64,000 nt of DNA from Saccharopolyspora rhizosphaerae (GTDB lineage: Bacteria > Actinomycetota > Actinomycetes > Mycobacteriales > Pseudonocardiaceae): NCBI RefSeq assembly GCF_003931915.1, contig NZ_RSAA01000007.1, positions 496,001 to 560,000 of the forward strand, written 5' to 3'. A model generated the notes under the pieces. It did no database searches and was not told the origin of the DNA. It worked only from the letters and a program-made list of their open reading frames with translations. The position numbers and the translations under genes were made by a program. Below are positions 20,215-29,395 of the stretch, piece by piece (positions within the stretch are counted from its first letter, which is position 1; each line of letters starts with the position of its first letter).

Positions 20215-22323
20215 TCACGCGGCGGCGAGGTGGTCCGGGACGTCGAAGGACAGCAGCGGGTTCCCCAGGTGCGGGCCTGCGGCGACAGCGCACCCGATGT
20301 CCCGCCAGAGCGCCAGCTGTTCTTCGGACCCGACGTGGTCGACGCCGAGGACGACGCCGTTCATCAGCGGGATCAACCCGCGGAGAGCCTGGATCTCGGG
20401 CACGTCCGGGGTCTCGGCCTCGTGCACCATCCGGACGATGTCGTGCGAGAGCCGCACCGAGTCCACCGGCATCTCGCGGAGCAACCGGAGCTCGCCCGGG
20501 GAGCCGGTGAAGTCGTGCAGCGAGGCCTGGATCCCGCGCGAGGCCAAGTGCCGGAGGTTCTCCCGCGCTTCGTCGTCCTCGCTGATCGCGGCGATCGGCA
20601 TGCACAGCCGCAACCAACGCGGATCGAGCTCGGAGCTGTCGAGGACCTTGTGCACCACGGCCGCCAGGTCCGGGTCGCGTCCCTGGTTCGGGCTCAGCGA
20701 CACCGACAACCGCACCCGGTGCCCGTCGGCGTGCCACTCCGCCAGCTGCTGCCACGCGGTCTGCAGCAGCCAGTCGCGCAGCAGCAGCGTGACCCCGGAC
20801 CGCTCCGCCAGCCGCACGCAGTCGGCGTGCTCGATCACGCCGAACTCCGCGGTGTCCCAGCGGAACTCGGCTTCGAGGGTGCACAGCTCGCGGCCGGGGA
20901 GGCGTCGCTGCGGGCGGTAGACGACGTCGAACTCGCCCAGCTCCAACCCGCCCGGCATGATCGCGGCGAGCTGGCTCTCCTCGCGCTCCTCCGGGGCCAG
21001 GTCCGGGTCGAACAGCTCCCACTGCCGCTTGCCCGCGGCCTCCGCCCGGCGCAGCGCGACGTCGGCGGCCCACAGCATGTTCGGCGCATCGGCCTCCGCC
21101 ACCCCCCGCTGCACCACCCCGATGCTGGCCGAGGCCGCGATGCCGCGGTCGCCGACGTAGACGGGTTCGGCGAGCAGCTCGTTGATCCGCTGCGTCATCT
21201 CCGGGACGCCCGGCGTGCCGTCCTGCTCCCAGACCAGCAGCGCGAACTCGGTGCCGCCGAAGCGCGCGACCAGCGCCTCCTCGTCTTCGACGAGGTGTTC
21301 CAGGCGACGAGCGACGGTGCGGATCAGCTGGTCGCCGACGGGGTAGCCGAGCCCGTCGTTGATCAGCTCGAACCCGTCCAGGCCCAGCTGGTAGAGCGCC
21401 AGCCTGGCGTCGCGGGGCAGGTTGACCAGCGCGGCCTCCAACCGGGTGTGGAAGAAACCGCGGTTGGGCAGCCCGGTCAGCGCGTCGTGCAGCGCCTGGT
21501 GCTGGAAGCGGTCCTGCAGCAGGTGCAGCTCGGTGATGTCCTCGACCATCGTGACCACGCCGCTCGGCGCGCCGTCGGCGCCGCGCAGCACGGACACGCC
21601 CAGGTAGCACCACGCGGCCTCGCCGTCGGCGCGCACCAGGCGCTTCCGGTCGTTGATCCGCCGCGCGCTGCCGCCCTCGATCAGCTCGCGGTAGGAGGCG
21701 CTGAGGTACTCGGCGTCCTCGGGGTGGAAGAGCCGGTCGATGGTCATCGGTGCCAGATCGTCGGCGCGGTACCCGAGCACCTGCCCGAACGCCGGGTTGA
21801 CTTGCAGGAACTTGCCTTCGAGGTCGCTGATCGCGACGCCGATCGGGGTGGAGGTGAACACCTCCCTGAACCGCGCTTCGCTGGCCTTGAGCTCGCGGTC
21901 GGCCCGGAGCTTCGACATCACCAGCGCCTTGTTCAGCGTCTCCTGCTGGGTGAGGATGTTCTCCCGGTCCGCAGCCGAGTACCCGGCGGCGATCTCGGTG
22001 AGCACCGACAGCAGCACGTCGACCTCGACGTCGTCGGCGAGCAGCGCGTCCTGGAGGATTCGAAGGCTGACCGACAGGCTGTCCTCACCGGTGGCGTGGA
22101 TCTCGACGAGCCGATCGCCCACGACGCGGCCGACCTCCACCGCCGTCGCGCGGTCGTCGAGCGCGGCGAGGACCTGGTCCAGCAGGTCGGCCAAGGACTT
22201 CTCGACGTCGACGCGGTCGAGGGGGAGGAAGGAGGTCTTGCGGAGCTCGGAGGCCCACCGGCGGGCTACCTCGGCCCGCCACCCGGATCCCGGCGGTAGA
22301 TCGTCCGGATCACCCTCGCGCAT
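20215..22323 (-). CDS. PAS-GGDEF-EAL protein with degenerate catalytic motifs
   Basis: The 702-residue cytosolic protein has an N-terminal helical region (1-145), a PAS domain (about 150-270; FTSTPIGVAISDLEGKFLQV), a GGDEF domain (about 280-440) and an EAL domain (about 450-700). The active-site motif reads RFGGTEF instead of GGDEF. The EAL signature reads LEAEFRW, lacks the usual LxN pair (LSVSLSPNQ) and has DFTGSPGEL where DDFGTGYS is expected. Cyclic-di-GMP synthesis and hydrolysis are therefore both doubtful. It may bind nucleotide or act as a regulatory partner. The organisation recalls actinomycete PAS-GGDEF-EAL proteins in development. Confidence 0.9.
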   Translation of the reverse strand: MREGDPDDLPPGSGWRAEVARRWASELRKTSFLPLDRVDVEKSLADLLDQVLAALDDRATAVEVGRVVGDRLVEIHATGEDSLSVSLRILQDALLADDVEVDVLLSVLTEIAAGYSAADRENILTQQETLNKALVMSKLRADRELKASEARFREVFTSTPIGVAISDLEGKFLQVNPAFGQVLGYRADDLAPMTIDRLFHPEDAEYLSASYRELIEGGSARRINDRKRLVRADGEAAWCYLGVSVLRGADGAPSGVVTMVEDITELHLLQDRFQHQALHDALTGLPNRGFFHTRLEAALVNLPRDARLALYQLGLDGFELINDGLGYPVGDQLIRTVARRLEHLVEDEEALVARFGGTEFALLVWEQDGTPGVPEMTQRINELLAEPVYVGDRGIAASASIGVVQRGVAEADAPNMLWAADVALRRAEAAGKRQWELFDPDLAPEEREESQLAAIMPGGLELGEFDVVYRPQRRLPGRELCTLEAEFRWDTAEFGVIEHADCVRLAERSGVTLLLRDWLLQTAWQQLAEWHADGHRVRLSVSLSPNQGRDPDLAAVVHKVLDSSELDPRWLRLCMPIAAISEDDEARENLRHLASRGIQASLHDFTGSPGELRLLREMPVDSVRLSHDIVRMVHEAETPDVPEIQALRGLIPLMNGVVLGVDHVGSEEQLALWRDIGCAVAAGPHLGNPLLSFDVPDHLAAA

Positions 22324-22462
22324 CTCACCCGTCCGTCGGCGTCAACCTGGCGCAGCGAATCGACCCGCGCCGTCCCCGGGGGCGCGCTCCCGCACAGGAT
22401 ACCGGGCGCGCGCCACCAGGACGTCGTGGCGGTCACATCGGGATCGATCAACTCGGCGGTGA

Positions 22463-23365
22463 TCAGTGCGCTGCTTCGAGCGTCTCCCCGTCGGCGACCA
22501 GGGCGTCGAGCTTCGCGGTGTCGTCCTGGTCCAGTGCGAGCCGGCCGGCCGCGGTGTTCTCCTCCAGGTGCCCCACCGAGGAGGTACCGGGGATCAGCAG
22601 GACGTTCGCGGAGCGGTGCAGCAACCAGGCCAGCGACACCTGGGCCTGCGTGGCGCCGTGCTTGTCGGCGACGGACTTGAGCACCTCGTCGCCGCGCGCC
22701 CGGCTGTCGGTGAAACCGGAGCCCAGCGGGAAGAACGGCACGAACCCGACCTCGGCTTCAGCGGTGGCGCGCAGCAGCTCCGCCGACGTGCGGTTGACCA
22801 CGTTGTAGAGGTTCTGCACCGCGGCGATCGGGGTGATCGCACGAGCTTCCCGGAAGTGGTCCGGCTCCACGTTGGACAGACCGATGTTGCGGATCAGGCC
22901 CTGCTCCTTGAGCTCGTGCAGCGCTCCGACCTGGTCGGTGAAGGCGATGCCCTCCTGCAGACCCATGTCGCGCAGGTAGACCAGGTCGAGGACGTCGACC
23001 TTCAGCCGCCGCAGGTTGTCGTGCACCTGGGCGCGCAGCGCGTCCGGGTGGTTCAGCGGCAGCCAGTTCGCCTTGTCGTCGCGGTAGGCGCCGATCTTGG
23101 TCGCCAGAACGAGGCCCGAGTCGTAGGGGTGCAGCGCTTCGGCGATGAGCTCGTTGACCACCCACGGGCCGTAGAAGTCGCTGGTGTCGATGTGATCGAT
23201 GCCGAGCTCGACGGCGCGCCGCAGGACCGCGATCGCCTTCTCCCGATCCGCGGGCGGGCCGAAGACACCCGGTCCGGCCAGCTGCATCGCACCGAAACCC
23301 ACGCGGTTGACCGTCACATCCGCGCCCAGCGGGAACTTGCCACCCAAAGCATTCGCAGTCGTCAC
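22463..23365 (-). CDS. aldo/keto reductase
   Basis: The 300-residue NADPH-type oxidoreductase barrel begins VNRVGFGAMQLAGPG. It has DTSDFYGPWVVNELIAEAL around residues 64-82 (catalytic Asp and Tyr), ATKIG for the catalytic Lys, and cofactor strands GTSSVGHLEEN near the C-terminus. The usual LHR histidine is replaced by YLRD (DLVYLRDMGL), which may alter activity or substrate. The natural substrate is unknown. It stands alone between the GGDEF gene and a repeat array. Confidence 0.93.
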   Translation of the reverse strand: MTTANALGGKFPLGADVTVNRVGFGAMQLAGPGVFGPPADREKAIAVLRRAVELGIDHIDTSDFYGPWVVNELIAEALHPYDSGLVLATKIGAYRDDKANWLPLNHPDALRAQVHDNLRRLKVDVLDLVYLRDMGLQEGIAFTDQVGALHELKEQGLIRNIGLSNVEPDHFREARAITPIAAVQNLYNVVNRTSAELLRATAEAEVGFVPFFPLGSGFTDSRARGDEVLKSVADKHGATQAQVSLAWLLHRSANVLLIPGTSSVGHLEENTAAGRLALDQDDTAKLDALVADGETLEAAH

Positions 23366-23477
23366 GCCGCGATGCTGCTAGAAAACCGCCCCACCGGCAA
23401 GCGGCAGCGCCGAGGACCATCCCCGAGAAAGCGGCGAAGCACTCTTCCCACGCGCACCTCAACCCACCGCAAGTCCA

Positions 23478-23640
23478 AGGCGGCGACCAGCGACACCCCA
23501 GTCCAGGTGCGGAACTCAACCCCTGCAGGTTCGAGGCGGCGACCAGCGACACCCCAGTCCAGGTGCGGAACTCAACCCCTGCAGGTTCGAGGCGGCGACC
23601 AGCGACACCCCAGTCCAGGTGCGGAACTCAACCCCTGCGG
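23478..23640. repeat. 56-base tandem repeat, three copies
   Basis: CGGCGACCAG recurs at 23481, 23537 and 23593, giving an exact 56-base period. Each unit contains CCCAGTCCAGGTGCGGAACT and ends CCCCTGCAGGTTCGAGG; the third copy diverges at its end (CCCCTGCGGGGTTC). It lies upstream of the aldo/keto reductase gene and merges into the stop-abutting element downstream. Confidence 0.95.
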
Positions 23641-23689
23641 GGTTCACAGCGGCGAACGGCGGCCACCGCGCCGTTCAGTTGAGGGACCC

Positions 23690-23901
23690 AGCCGGCACCG
23701 CCGCAGTTCGAGGCGGCCCGCGGCGGCAGCCGCGTCTTCAGGTGCGGGACTCACCTCGCACCGCCGCAGGTTCTGAGCGGCGTCGTGGCGAGCACGCCGT
23801 GACGCCGCGCATCGACATGCTCGAGGAGCGGCGCACGGAGTCCACGAAGCCACTCCGGTCCCGCCACCTGCACCGCCACGCACAGCGACCCCTCCTTTCC
23901 C
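23690..23901. repeat. stop-abutting intergenic element, copy B
   Basis: This is a full-length copy: CACCGCCGCAGTTCGAGGCG, then CAGGTGCGGGACTC, CCGCAGGTTCTGAGCGGCG, CATGCTCGAGGAGCGGCGC and ACGCACAGCG. It ends about 20 bases from the M50 protease stop. Confidence 0.85.
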
Positions 23902-24609
23902 CTAGACCTGGGGCATGAGGAGTAGCCAGTAGCCTCCTACTAGCAGTGACGCGACGCCGACGAGGAACCACAGCAGCATCCACGCACCCGCGGCGACGCC
24001 GGTGAGCCGGGCCAGCTGGTCGGCGTCGGAGTCCCCCGCGCGTCCGCGGCGACGCTTGCGCCCCAGCTCGTTGAGCGGGCGCAGTCCACCAACGAGCAGG
24101 AACCAGCACAGCAGCGCCGCGCACAGCGCCTGCCAGGACGGGGTGGCGAAGTACGACACCGCGCCGAGCGCACCGCCGGTGAGCAGCACCGAGAGCACGC
24201 CGTAGGCGTTGCGCACGGCGAGCAGCATCAGCACCAGCAGCGCGATGCAGCCCCAGAGCATCCAGCTCTCCCGGTCCGAGGTCACCAGCCACGCGCCGCC
24301 CAAACCCAGCAGCGACACCGCCGGGTAGCCGGCGAGCAGAGTCAGGACCATGCCCGGACCGTGCGAGCGGCCGGTCGAGACCGTCAGCCCCGAGGTGTCG
24401 GAGTGCAGCCGGATCCCGTTGAGCTTGCGGCCGCTGAGCAGCGCCACCACCGCGTGCCCGCCCTCGTGGGCGATCGTCACGACGTTGCGCAGGGGTAACC
24501 AGGTGCCGCGGTTGAGCACCAGGACGAGCGCGATCAGCCCGGCGATGAGCGCGGCGACGTTCCCGGAGTCGAGCAACCGAGCGGTCGCGTTCCGCACCAA
24601 TTCGTCCAC
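23902..24609 (-). CDS. M50-type membrane metalloprotease-like protein
   Basis: The 235-residue integral membrane protein has hydrophobic segments near residues 15-32, 85-105, 115-145, 150-170 and 205-230. The zinc motif HEGGH appears in TIAHEGGHAVVALLSG near residue 47-51, as in the M50B group. The second zinc Asp/Asn motif of site-2 proteases is not obvious. Such proteins cleave within or near membranes, or may be non-proteolytic relatives. The gene is monocistronic. Confidence 0.85.
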   Translation of the reverse strand: MDELVRNATARLLDSGNVAALIAGLIALVLVLNRGTWLPLRNVVTIAHEGGHAVVALLSGRKLNGIRLHSDTSGLTVSTGRSHGPGMVLTLLAGYPAVSLLGLGGAWLVTSDRESWMLWGCIALLVLMLLAVRNAYGVLSVLLTGGALGAVSYFATPSWQALCAALLCWFLLVGGLRPLNELGRKRRRGRAGDSDADQLARLTGVAAGAWMLLWFLVGVASLLVGGYWLLLMPQV

Positions 24610-24759
24610 AACGGATCCGACCTACTAGACGACGAAGAACCGCGCCCACCCTACTTCCCGCCTCCAGACCGCTTCCGCTGCAGCGGGAGCGGAGGTGTGC
24701 GGAGTCCCGCGCGCCACTTCCGACGCACGGGACCCGCAGGCGTCGAGGTCAGTTGACGG

Positions 24760-24898
24760 GGTGCGGCGAAGCCGCTGTCTTCAGGTGAGGGGCTCGACCG
24801 GCACCGACGCAGTTCTGTGCGACTTCGTGAGGAGCACGCCGTGACTCGAATGCTCGAGGAGCCGCTCAGGTTCCGTCACGCGGATCGCCCCCGAACGG
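24760..24898. repeat. stop-abutting intergenic element, copy C
   Basis: A shorter, more diverged copy: CTTCAGGTGAGGGGCTCGAC, GGAGCACGCCGTGACTCG, ATGCTCGAGGAGCCGCTCAG. It abuts the stop codon of the M20 amidohydrolase gene. Confidence 0.75.
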
Positions 24899-26212
24899 TC
24901 AGCTGAAGTAGTTCGGGACGTCGAGCACGCCACCTGCGGCTTCGAACTCGTCACGGACCGCGTCGCGCAGGTCACCGTCGGCGAGGTAGTCCACCGCGGT
25001 GAGCGCCAGGCCGATGGCGCCGTCGACCACGGCCGCATCCCCGGCGCCGGAACCCGCTGCGGCGGCGAAACCTTCGGTGTGCAGCGACAGGTTCGCGTCT
25101 CCCAGCCCGATCATCGGGTGGATGGAGGGGATCCGGAAGCTGAGGTTGCCGAGGTCCGTGGAACCGGTCAGGTAGTCCGGGACGACGCCCCGCGGCAGGG
25201 AGGTGCGCCCGCGCCTGCTCTGGTGCCCGGCCCACCGCGCGGCGAGCGTGTCGTTGTGCCGGATGGGCAGGTAGGCGGGGTTGTGGTCCCAGTGGAGCTC
25301 GACGCCGCAGCCGGTCATCTCCGCTGCACCGTGCGCGATCGACTCGACTCGCCGCGCGAGGTCGTGCAGCGAACCGGGCTCGGCGGAGCGCACGTAGAAC
25401 AGCGCCGCGGCCCGGTCGGGGACGACGTTGGGGCGCTTGCCGCCGTCGGTGATCACACCGTGGATGCGGTCGGTGGAGGGCATGTGCTGGCGCAGCGCCG
25501 CGATGCCCTGGTAGGTCGCCACGACGGCGTCCAACGCGTTGCGGCCCATGAACGGCTGGGCCGAGGCGTGCGCGGCCACGCCGTGGAAGACGATCTCCAC
25601 CTGCCTGCGACCGAGGAACGGGTGCGTGGCGATGTCGTGCGAGAACGGGTGCACCATCACCACGGCGTCGACGTCGTCGAACACCCCGGCCCTGGCCAGG
25701 TGCTCCTTGCCGCCGCCGCCCTCTTCGGCCGGGGTGCCGACGAGGCTGACCCGTCCGCCGGTGCGCTCCACGGCCTCGGCTGCGGCGAGGAACCCGCCGA
25801 CGCCGGCCGCGCAGATGATGTTGTGCCCGCAGCCGTGCCCGATGCCCGGCAGCGCGTCGTACTCGGCCAGCACCGCCACGTGCGGACCGCCGCTGCCGGT
25901 GCTGGTGCGCAGCGCGGTGTCCAGCCCGCCGACGCCGACCTCGACGTCGTGGCCGAAGCGCCGCAGCAGCTCGGCCGTCTGAGCGACCGAGCGGTGCTCG
26001 GCGTAGCCCTCCTCCGGATGGGCGTGCAGGTCGTGGCTGAGGTCGAGCAGGTCGGCCCGGTGCTCGGTGACCCACTTCTCGGTCTCGGCGAGCAACGCCG
26101 CGTCCGCGCCGCGGTGCGCGGAGCGGAGGGGTTCGGCCGAGGCCACGGCCTTCTCGGTGGCGGCGGAGACCGCGCGCAGGTAGGACTCATCGGGCTGAAC
26201 GGGCTGTGTCAC
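24899..26212 (-). CDS. M20-family amidohydrolase (AbgB-like)
   Basis: The 437-residue zinc-dependent hydrolase has HDLHAHPEEGYAEHRSVAQT near residue 60-79, the metal-site GHGCGHNIICAAG near residue 125, TPAEEGGGGKEHLA near residue 158, and MVHPFSHD. These are typical of the aminobenzoyl-glutamate/amino-acid amidohydrolase branch. The start is GTG at 26212. The substrate is probably an N-acylated amino acid or folate breakdown product; the folate link is suggestive only. Confidence 0.92.
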   Translation of the reverse strand: MTQPVQPDESYLRAVSAATEKAVASAEPLRSAHRGADAALLAETEKWVTEHRADLLDLSHDLHAHPEEGYAEHRSVAQTAELLRRFGHDVEVGVGGLDTALRTSTGSGGPHVAVLAEYDALPGIGHGCGHNIICAAGVGGFLAAAEAVERTGGRVSLVGTPAEEGGGGKEHLARAGVFDDVDAVVMVHPFSHDIATHPFLGRRQVEIVFHGVAAHASAQPFMGRNALDAVVATYQGIAALRQHMPSTDRIHGVITDGGKRPNVVPDRAAALFYVRSAEPGSLHDLARRVESIAHGAAEMTGCGVELHWDHNPAYLPIRHNDTLAARWAGHQSRRGRTSLPRGVVPDYLTGSTDLGNLSFRIPSIHPMIGLGDANLSLHTEGFAAAAGSGAGDAAVVDGAIGLALTAVDYLADGDLRDAVRDEFEAAGGVLDVPNYFS

Positions 26213-26264
26213 ACCTCGACCTTAAGTCGCCGAATGGTCCTCCACGACACCCTGGTGCCACCGC

Positions 26265-27014
26265 TCAGGGTCGTTCCGGCGGCGGCAGGACGCGGTGCGC
26301 CAAGATCGTCCCGCCCACCACGGCGGCCGGGATGACCAGCAGCTGCAACACGGGAACCAGGCACAACAGGTACGCCGGGAGCCCGAACCCGAGGGTCATG
26401 GCCTTGTGCTCGCGCAGCCTGCGGTGGCGCTCGCCGAAGGCGAGCCCGCGCCGCTGGAAGACCAGCCCCACCATCTCCAGGCTGATCACCCACGCGCCGA
26501 AGACCGCGCCCAGCACCACGCCGGCGACCTGCCCGGCGACCGGGATGAACCCGATGACCAGCAGCACGACCGCTCCGACGAGTGCCACGACGACGAGCTT
26601 CAGCGAGTCCCGCACTCCCCTGCCGAACTGCCGGACCACCCCGGCACCGTCACCTGAGGTGTCCAGTCCCAGCTGTTCTTCGGCCTTCTCGGCGATGTGC
26701 TCGTAGAACGGGCCGCCGATCAGCAGGGTGAGGGCGATGAACGAGATCGACCCCAGCACCGCGGCAGCCCCGACCAGTGCGATGGCGAGCAGGACGCGCA
26801 GACCCGTGCGGGCGAACTCGGTCCACCCGTCGGCGAACGGGGTCATCCACGTCACCAGGTCGGTGCTCGAGTAGATCAGCACGCCGAGGCTCGCCAGCAG
26901 CAGCACCGCGCTGATCAGGGCGGGAAGCGCGCCGAGCAGCAGCAGTTTCGGGCTGCGCAGGATCAGGCCCACACCGGAGCCCAAGGTGCGGATCCCGGTG
27001 GCGAACGAACTCAT
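26265..27014 (-). CDS. EI24-domain (CysZ-like) membrane protein
   Basis: The 249-residue protein has four to six transmembrane segments (residues about 25-50, 75-105, 135-170 and 205-235) and the EI24 pattern GGPFYEHIAEKAEEQL near residue 108 and GFIPVAGQVAGVVLGAVFGA near residue 150. E. coli CysZ, a distant member, moves sulfate; actinobacterial members are mostly uncharacterised. The ATG at 27014 is the family-consistent start; the frame stays open upstream without coding character. It lies 52 bases upstream of the M20 gene on the same strand. Confidence 0.88.
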   Translation of the reverse strand: MSSFATGIRTLGSGVGLILRSPKLLLLGALPALISAVLLLASLGVLIYSSTDLVTWMTPFADGWTEFARTGLRVLLAIALVGAAAVLGSISFIALTLLIGGPFYEHIAEKAEEQLGLDTSGDGAGVVRQFGRGVRDSLKLVVVALVGAVVLLVIGFIPVAGQVAGVVLGAVFGAWVISLEMVGLVFQRRGLAFGERHRRLREHKAMTLGFGLPAYLLCLVPVLQLLVIPAAVVGGTILAHRVLPPPERP

Positions 27015-27172
27015 GCGCGGACTCCTGTGGTCGACCGTTCCTCCACCACGGCGCCGGTGACCCCGCGCCGTGGTGGTGTACGGGTCTGATCTTCCTCGCC
27101 CGCGCCACGGAGGAGGACGGCCCCTCCGGTGAGCAGATTCACCGATCTCCGACGGGGTGGTCCTGCGATCAG

Positions 27173-27191
27173 TTAGGTTAGCCTTCCTTGT
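27173..27191 (+). promoter_or_regulatory. iron box (IdeR/DmdR type) upstream of siderophore-binding gene
   Basis: TTAGGTTAGCCTTCCTTGT matches the left half and centre of the known consensus TWAGGTTAGSCTWACCTWA, with a weaker right half. It is 47 bases before the start codon, as expected for iron-dependent repression of iron uptake. Confidence 0.8.
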
Positions 27192-27237
27192 GTCAAGACT
27201 TCGGGCAGCGCCCGAACCGGATGTGAAGGACTCGGTG

Positions 27238-28245
27238 ATGACTCCTCCCCCCAGCGTGATCGGCCGTCGGGGCTTCCTGGTGGGCGCGACGGGACTCGTC
27301 GCGGCGGGCCTGGCCGCCTGCGGCAGCGGTGGTGGTGCGAGCCCGGGCGGGAGCACCCCGTCCGGACCTGGCTTCCCGGTGCGCATCCCGAGCCGCCACG
27401 GCGTGGCCGAGATCCCCGCGGCACCGCAGCGCGTGGTCAGCCTGGGGATCACCGACCACGACGTGCTGCTGCCGCTGGGCGTCATCCCGGCCGGGCTGAC
27501 CGGGTGGGGTCCGTGGGAGAGCGGCGTCGGCCCGTGGGTGGAGTCCTTGCTGGGAGGGCAGCGTCCGAAGGTCCTCGGCAGCGAGGTCGACGTCGAGGGC
27601 GTCATCGCGCTGGAACCCGAAGCCATCCTCGCGGTCCAGAGCGCGCTGACCTCGGAGCAGTACAAGCGGCTCAACACCTTCGCCCCGGTCGTGGCGCAGC
27701 CGCCGGGTTCCACCGACTACGGCGTCAACTGGCGCGTCCAGGCCGAGACCATCGGCCATGCGCTGGGCAAGCAAGCCGAGGTCACGCGAATCCTCGAGCA
27801 GACCCAGGCCCGCATCGACGAAACCCGCCGGGCCAACCCGCTCTTCGAGGGCAAGACGCACGTCGTGGTCCGCACCGACTCCGCAGGCACCTACGCCGCG
27901 TACACCAAGCAAGACGCCCGCACGGCTCTGCTGGAGCAGCTCGGGCTGACGTTGTCGCCGACGATCGAGGGGTTGGACAGCGGCGGCAGGTTCAACGTCA
28001 AGGTCAGCAAGGAGCAGGTCTCGCTGCTCGACGCCGACGTCGTCATCGTCACCACGGCCAAGGCCACCGACGTCGAAGCGGTCCAGAACGACCCGCTGCT
28101 CAACAACCTCCCGGCTGCCAAGCGCGGTGCGCTCGTCCTGCTGGACGACTACAACCTCACCATGGCCCTGGGCTCGGCGACCGTCTCCAGCATCCCCTAC
28201 GCCCTGGACCACCTCACCCCCAAGCTCGTCAACGCCCTGACCTGA
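27238..28245 (+). CDS. iron-siderophore ABC transporter substrate-binding lipoprotein (FecB/FepB-like)
   Basis: The 335-residue protein has a twin-arginine-type signal (GRRGFLVGATGLVAAG) ending in a lipobox LAAC at about residue 31, so it is probably a Tat-exported lipoprotein. The mature part is a class III binding fold: PQRVVSLGITDHDVLLPLGV, VDVEGVIALEPEAILAVQS, FAPVVAQPPG and VVIVTTAKATD. Gene start 27238 is preferred with AAGGA 8 bases upstream; an upstream GTG at 27157 would overlap the iron box. No permease or ATPase gene adjoins it, so it must partner with transporters elsewhere. Confidence 0.92.
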   Translation: MTPPPSVIGRRGFLVGATGLVAAGLAACGSGGGASPGGSTPSGPGFPVRIPSRHGVAEIPAAPQRVVSLGITDHDVLLPLGVIPAGLTGWGPWESGVGPWVESLLGGQRPKVLGSEVDVEGVIALEPEAILAVQSALTSEQYKRLNTFAPVVAQPPGSTDYGVNWRVQAETIGHALGKQAEVTRILEQTQARIDETRRANPLFEGKTHVVVRTDSAGTYAAYTKQDARTALLEQLGLTLSPTIEGLDSGGRFNVKVSKEQVSLLDADVVIVTTAKATDVEAVQNDPLLNNLPAAKRGALVLLDDYNLTMALGSATVSSIPYALDHLTPKLVNALT

Positions 28246-29395
28246 CCCCAGGGGGAGCACACCGCGTGGGGTGTCCTCCGAGCTCCTGGAGGACACCCCG
28301 CGCGAAGTCCACCGCCGTCCCCGCAAGCCCCACCAACGGCGCGAAGAGGTCCCGCACCGGGCGGTTCTCGACCTCCCACACGCACGAAGCGCACCCCCGG
28401 AACCCCTCGAGCTTCCCGCGACGTTCGACCGATCCCGAAGGTCCCCCGTCGAACTTCTCGCGAAGTTCGACGGCACCTGACATCGGCGTCCCCGAGTCGG
28501 CATCGACGAGTCGGCCTGACGCGCGGTGTGCAGAACGTGCGCATCCGGCATGTTCGACATGAACACGCCAAGACGCGCCCGGGAACTCGCCCTACCGGGC
28601 GTCACCCAGGAATTTCGCGCCACACGTCCCCAGCCCCCGCGGCGGCACGACGCTGCAACACAGCCGTGCCGCATCACGGCGACCACCCCACACACGAGAA
28701 GCGCACCTCACAGCGGTCGAACTTCGCGCGAAGTTTCGAGGGCGGGGCTCTCCCGTCGAACTTCGCGCGAAGTTCGACGGGAGCTGGCATCGGTGTCCCC
28801 TGTCGGGATTGGCGTGTCCGGGTCACGCGCGGAGTTCACGCGAGTGTCCCTGCGGCGAAGGGCACGACCATCAAGCAGGCGACCCCGGTGCTGGCCGCTC
28901 GCGGCGAAGGGGTCTACCTCGGGTGGCGCACGGGTGCGGAGCGTGCGCGCCCCGGCGTGTCCAGCGTGGACACACCAAGACGCTCGCCGGAAGTCCGTCC
29001 TTCCGGGCGTGACCCGGACGTTTCGCGTGCCTGGACGACGCTGCACACAGCTCCGCCGCATCACCGCGACCACCTCGCACACGAGAAGAGCCCCCACAGC
29101 GTTCAAAATCCTCGCGAAATTCGGGGCGGGACTCACCCTTCGAACTTCTCGCGAAGTTCGAGGGCGGGGCTCTCCCGTCGAACCTCGCGCGAAGTTCGAC
29201 GGGAGGTGGTGTCGGCGTCCCGAGTTGGCGTCGGCGTGTTGGGGTGACGTGCGGAGTGTCGAGCGTGCGCGTCTCGGCGCGACGTGGACACGCCGAGACG
29301 CGCGCTCGGTTCTCGCCCTCCGGTGCGTCACCCGGGATTGTCGCGCCAGAGGTCCGCCCGCCAAGGTCGCGAGGTTGCGCGCGACTTGGTCGGGG
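28246..29395. repeat. 1.15-kb repeat-rich region: palindromes and three diverged long direct repeats
   Basis: Palindromes of the GAACTTCGCGCGAAGTTC family lie at 28446-28473, 28715-28740, 28750-28783 (34 bases, perfect), 29136-29164 and 29172-29205, with a degenerate one near 29107. Between them a longer unit recurs, starting near 28528, 28935 and 29250: GTGCGGAGCGTGCGCGCC-like, then ACACGCCAAGACGCGC-like, then a CGGGCGTCACCC-like motif. No gene is convincing. Confidence 0.85.

Noticed and set aside
23478-23640. Possible CRISPR array
   Set aside because: The units are adjacent tandem copies of 56 bases with no unique spacers, and no cas genes are present.
28246-29395. A hidden biosynthetic or phage gene in the repeat gap
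   Set aside because: Frames are interrupted or Arg/His/Pro-rich, and long repeats and palindromes explain the sequence better.
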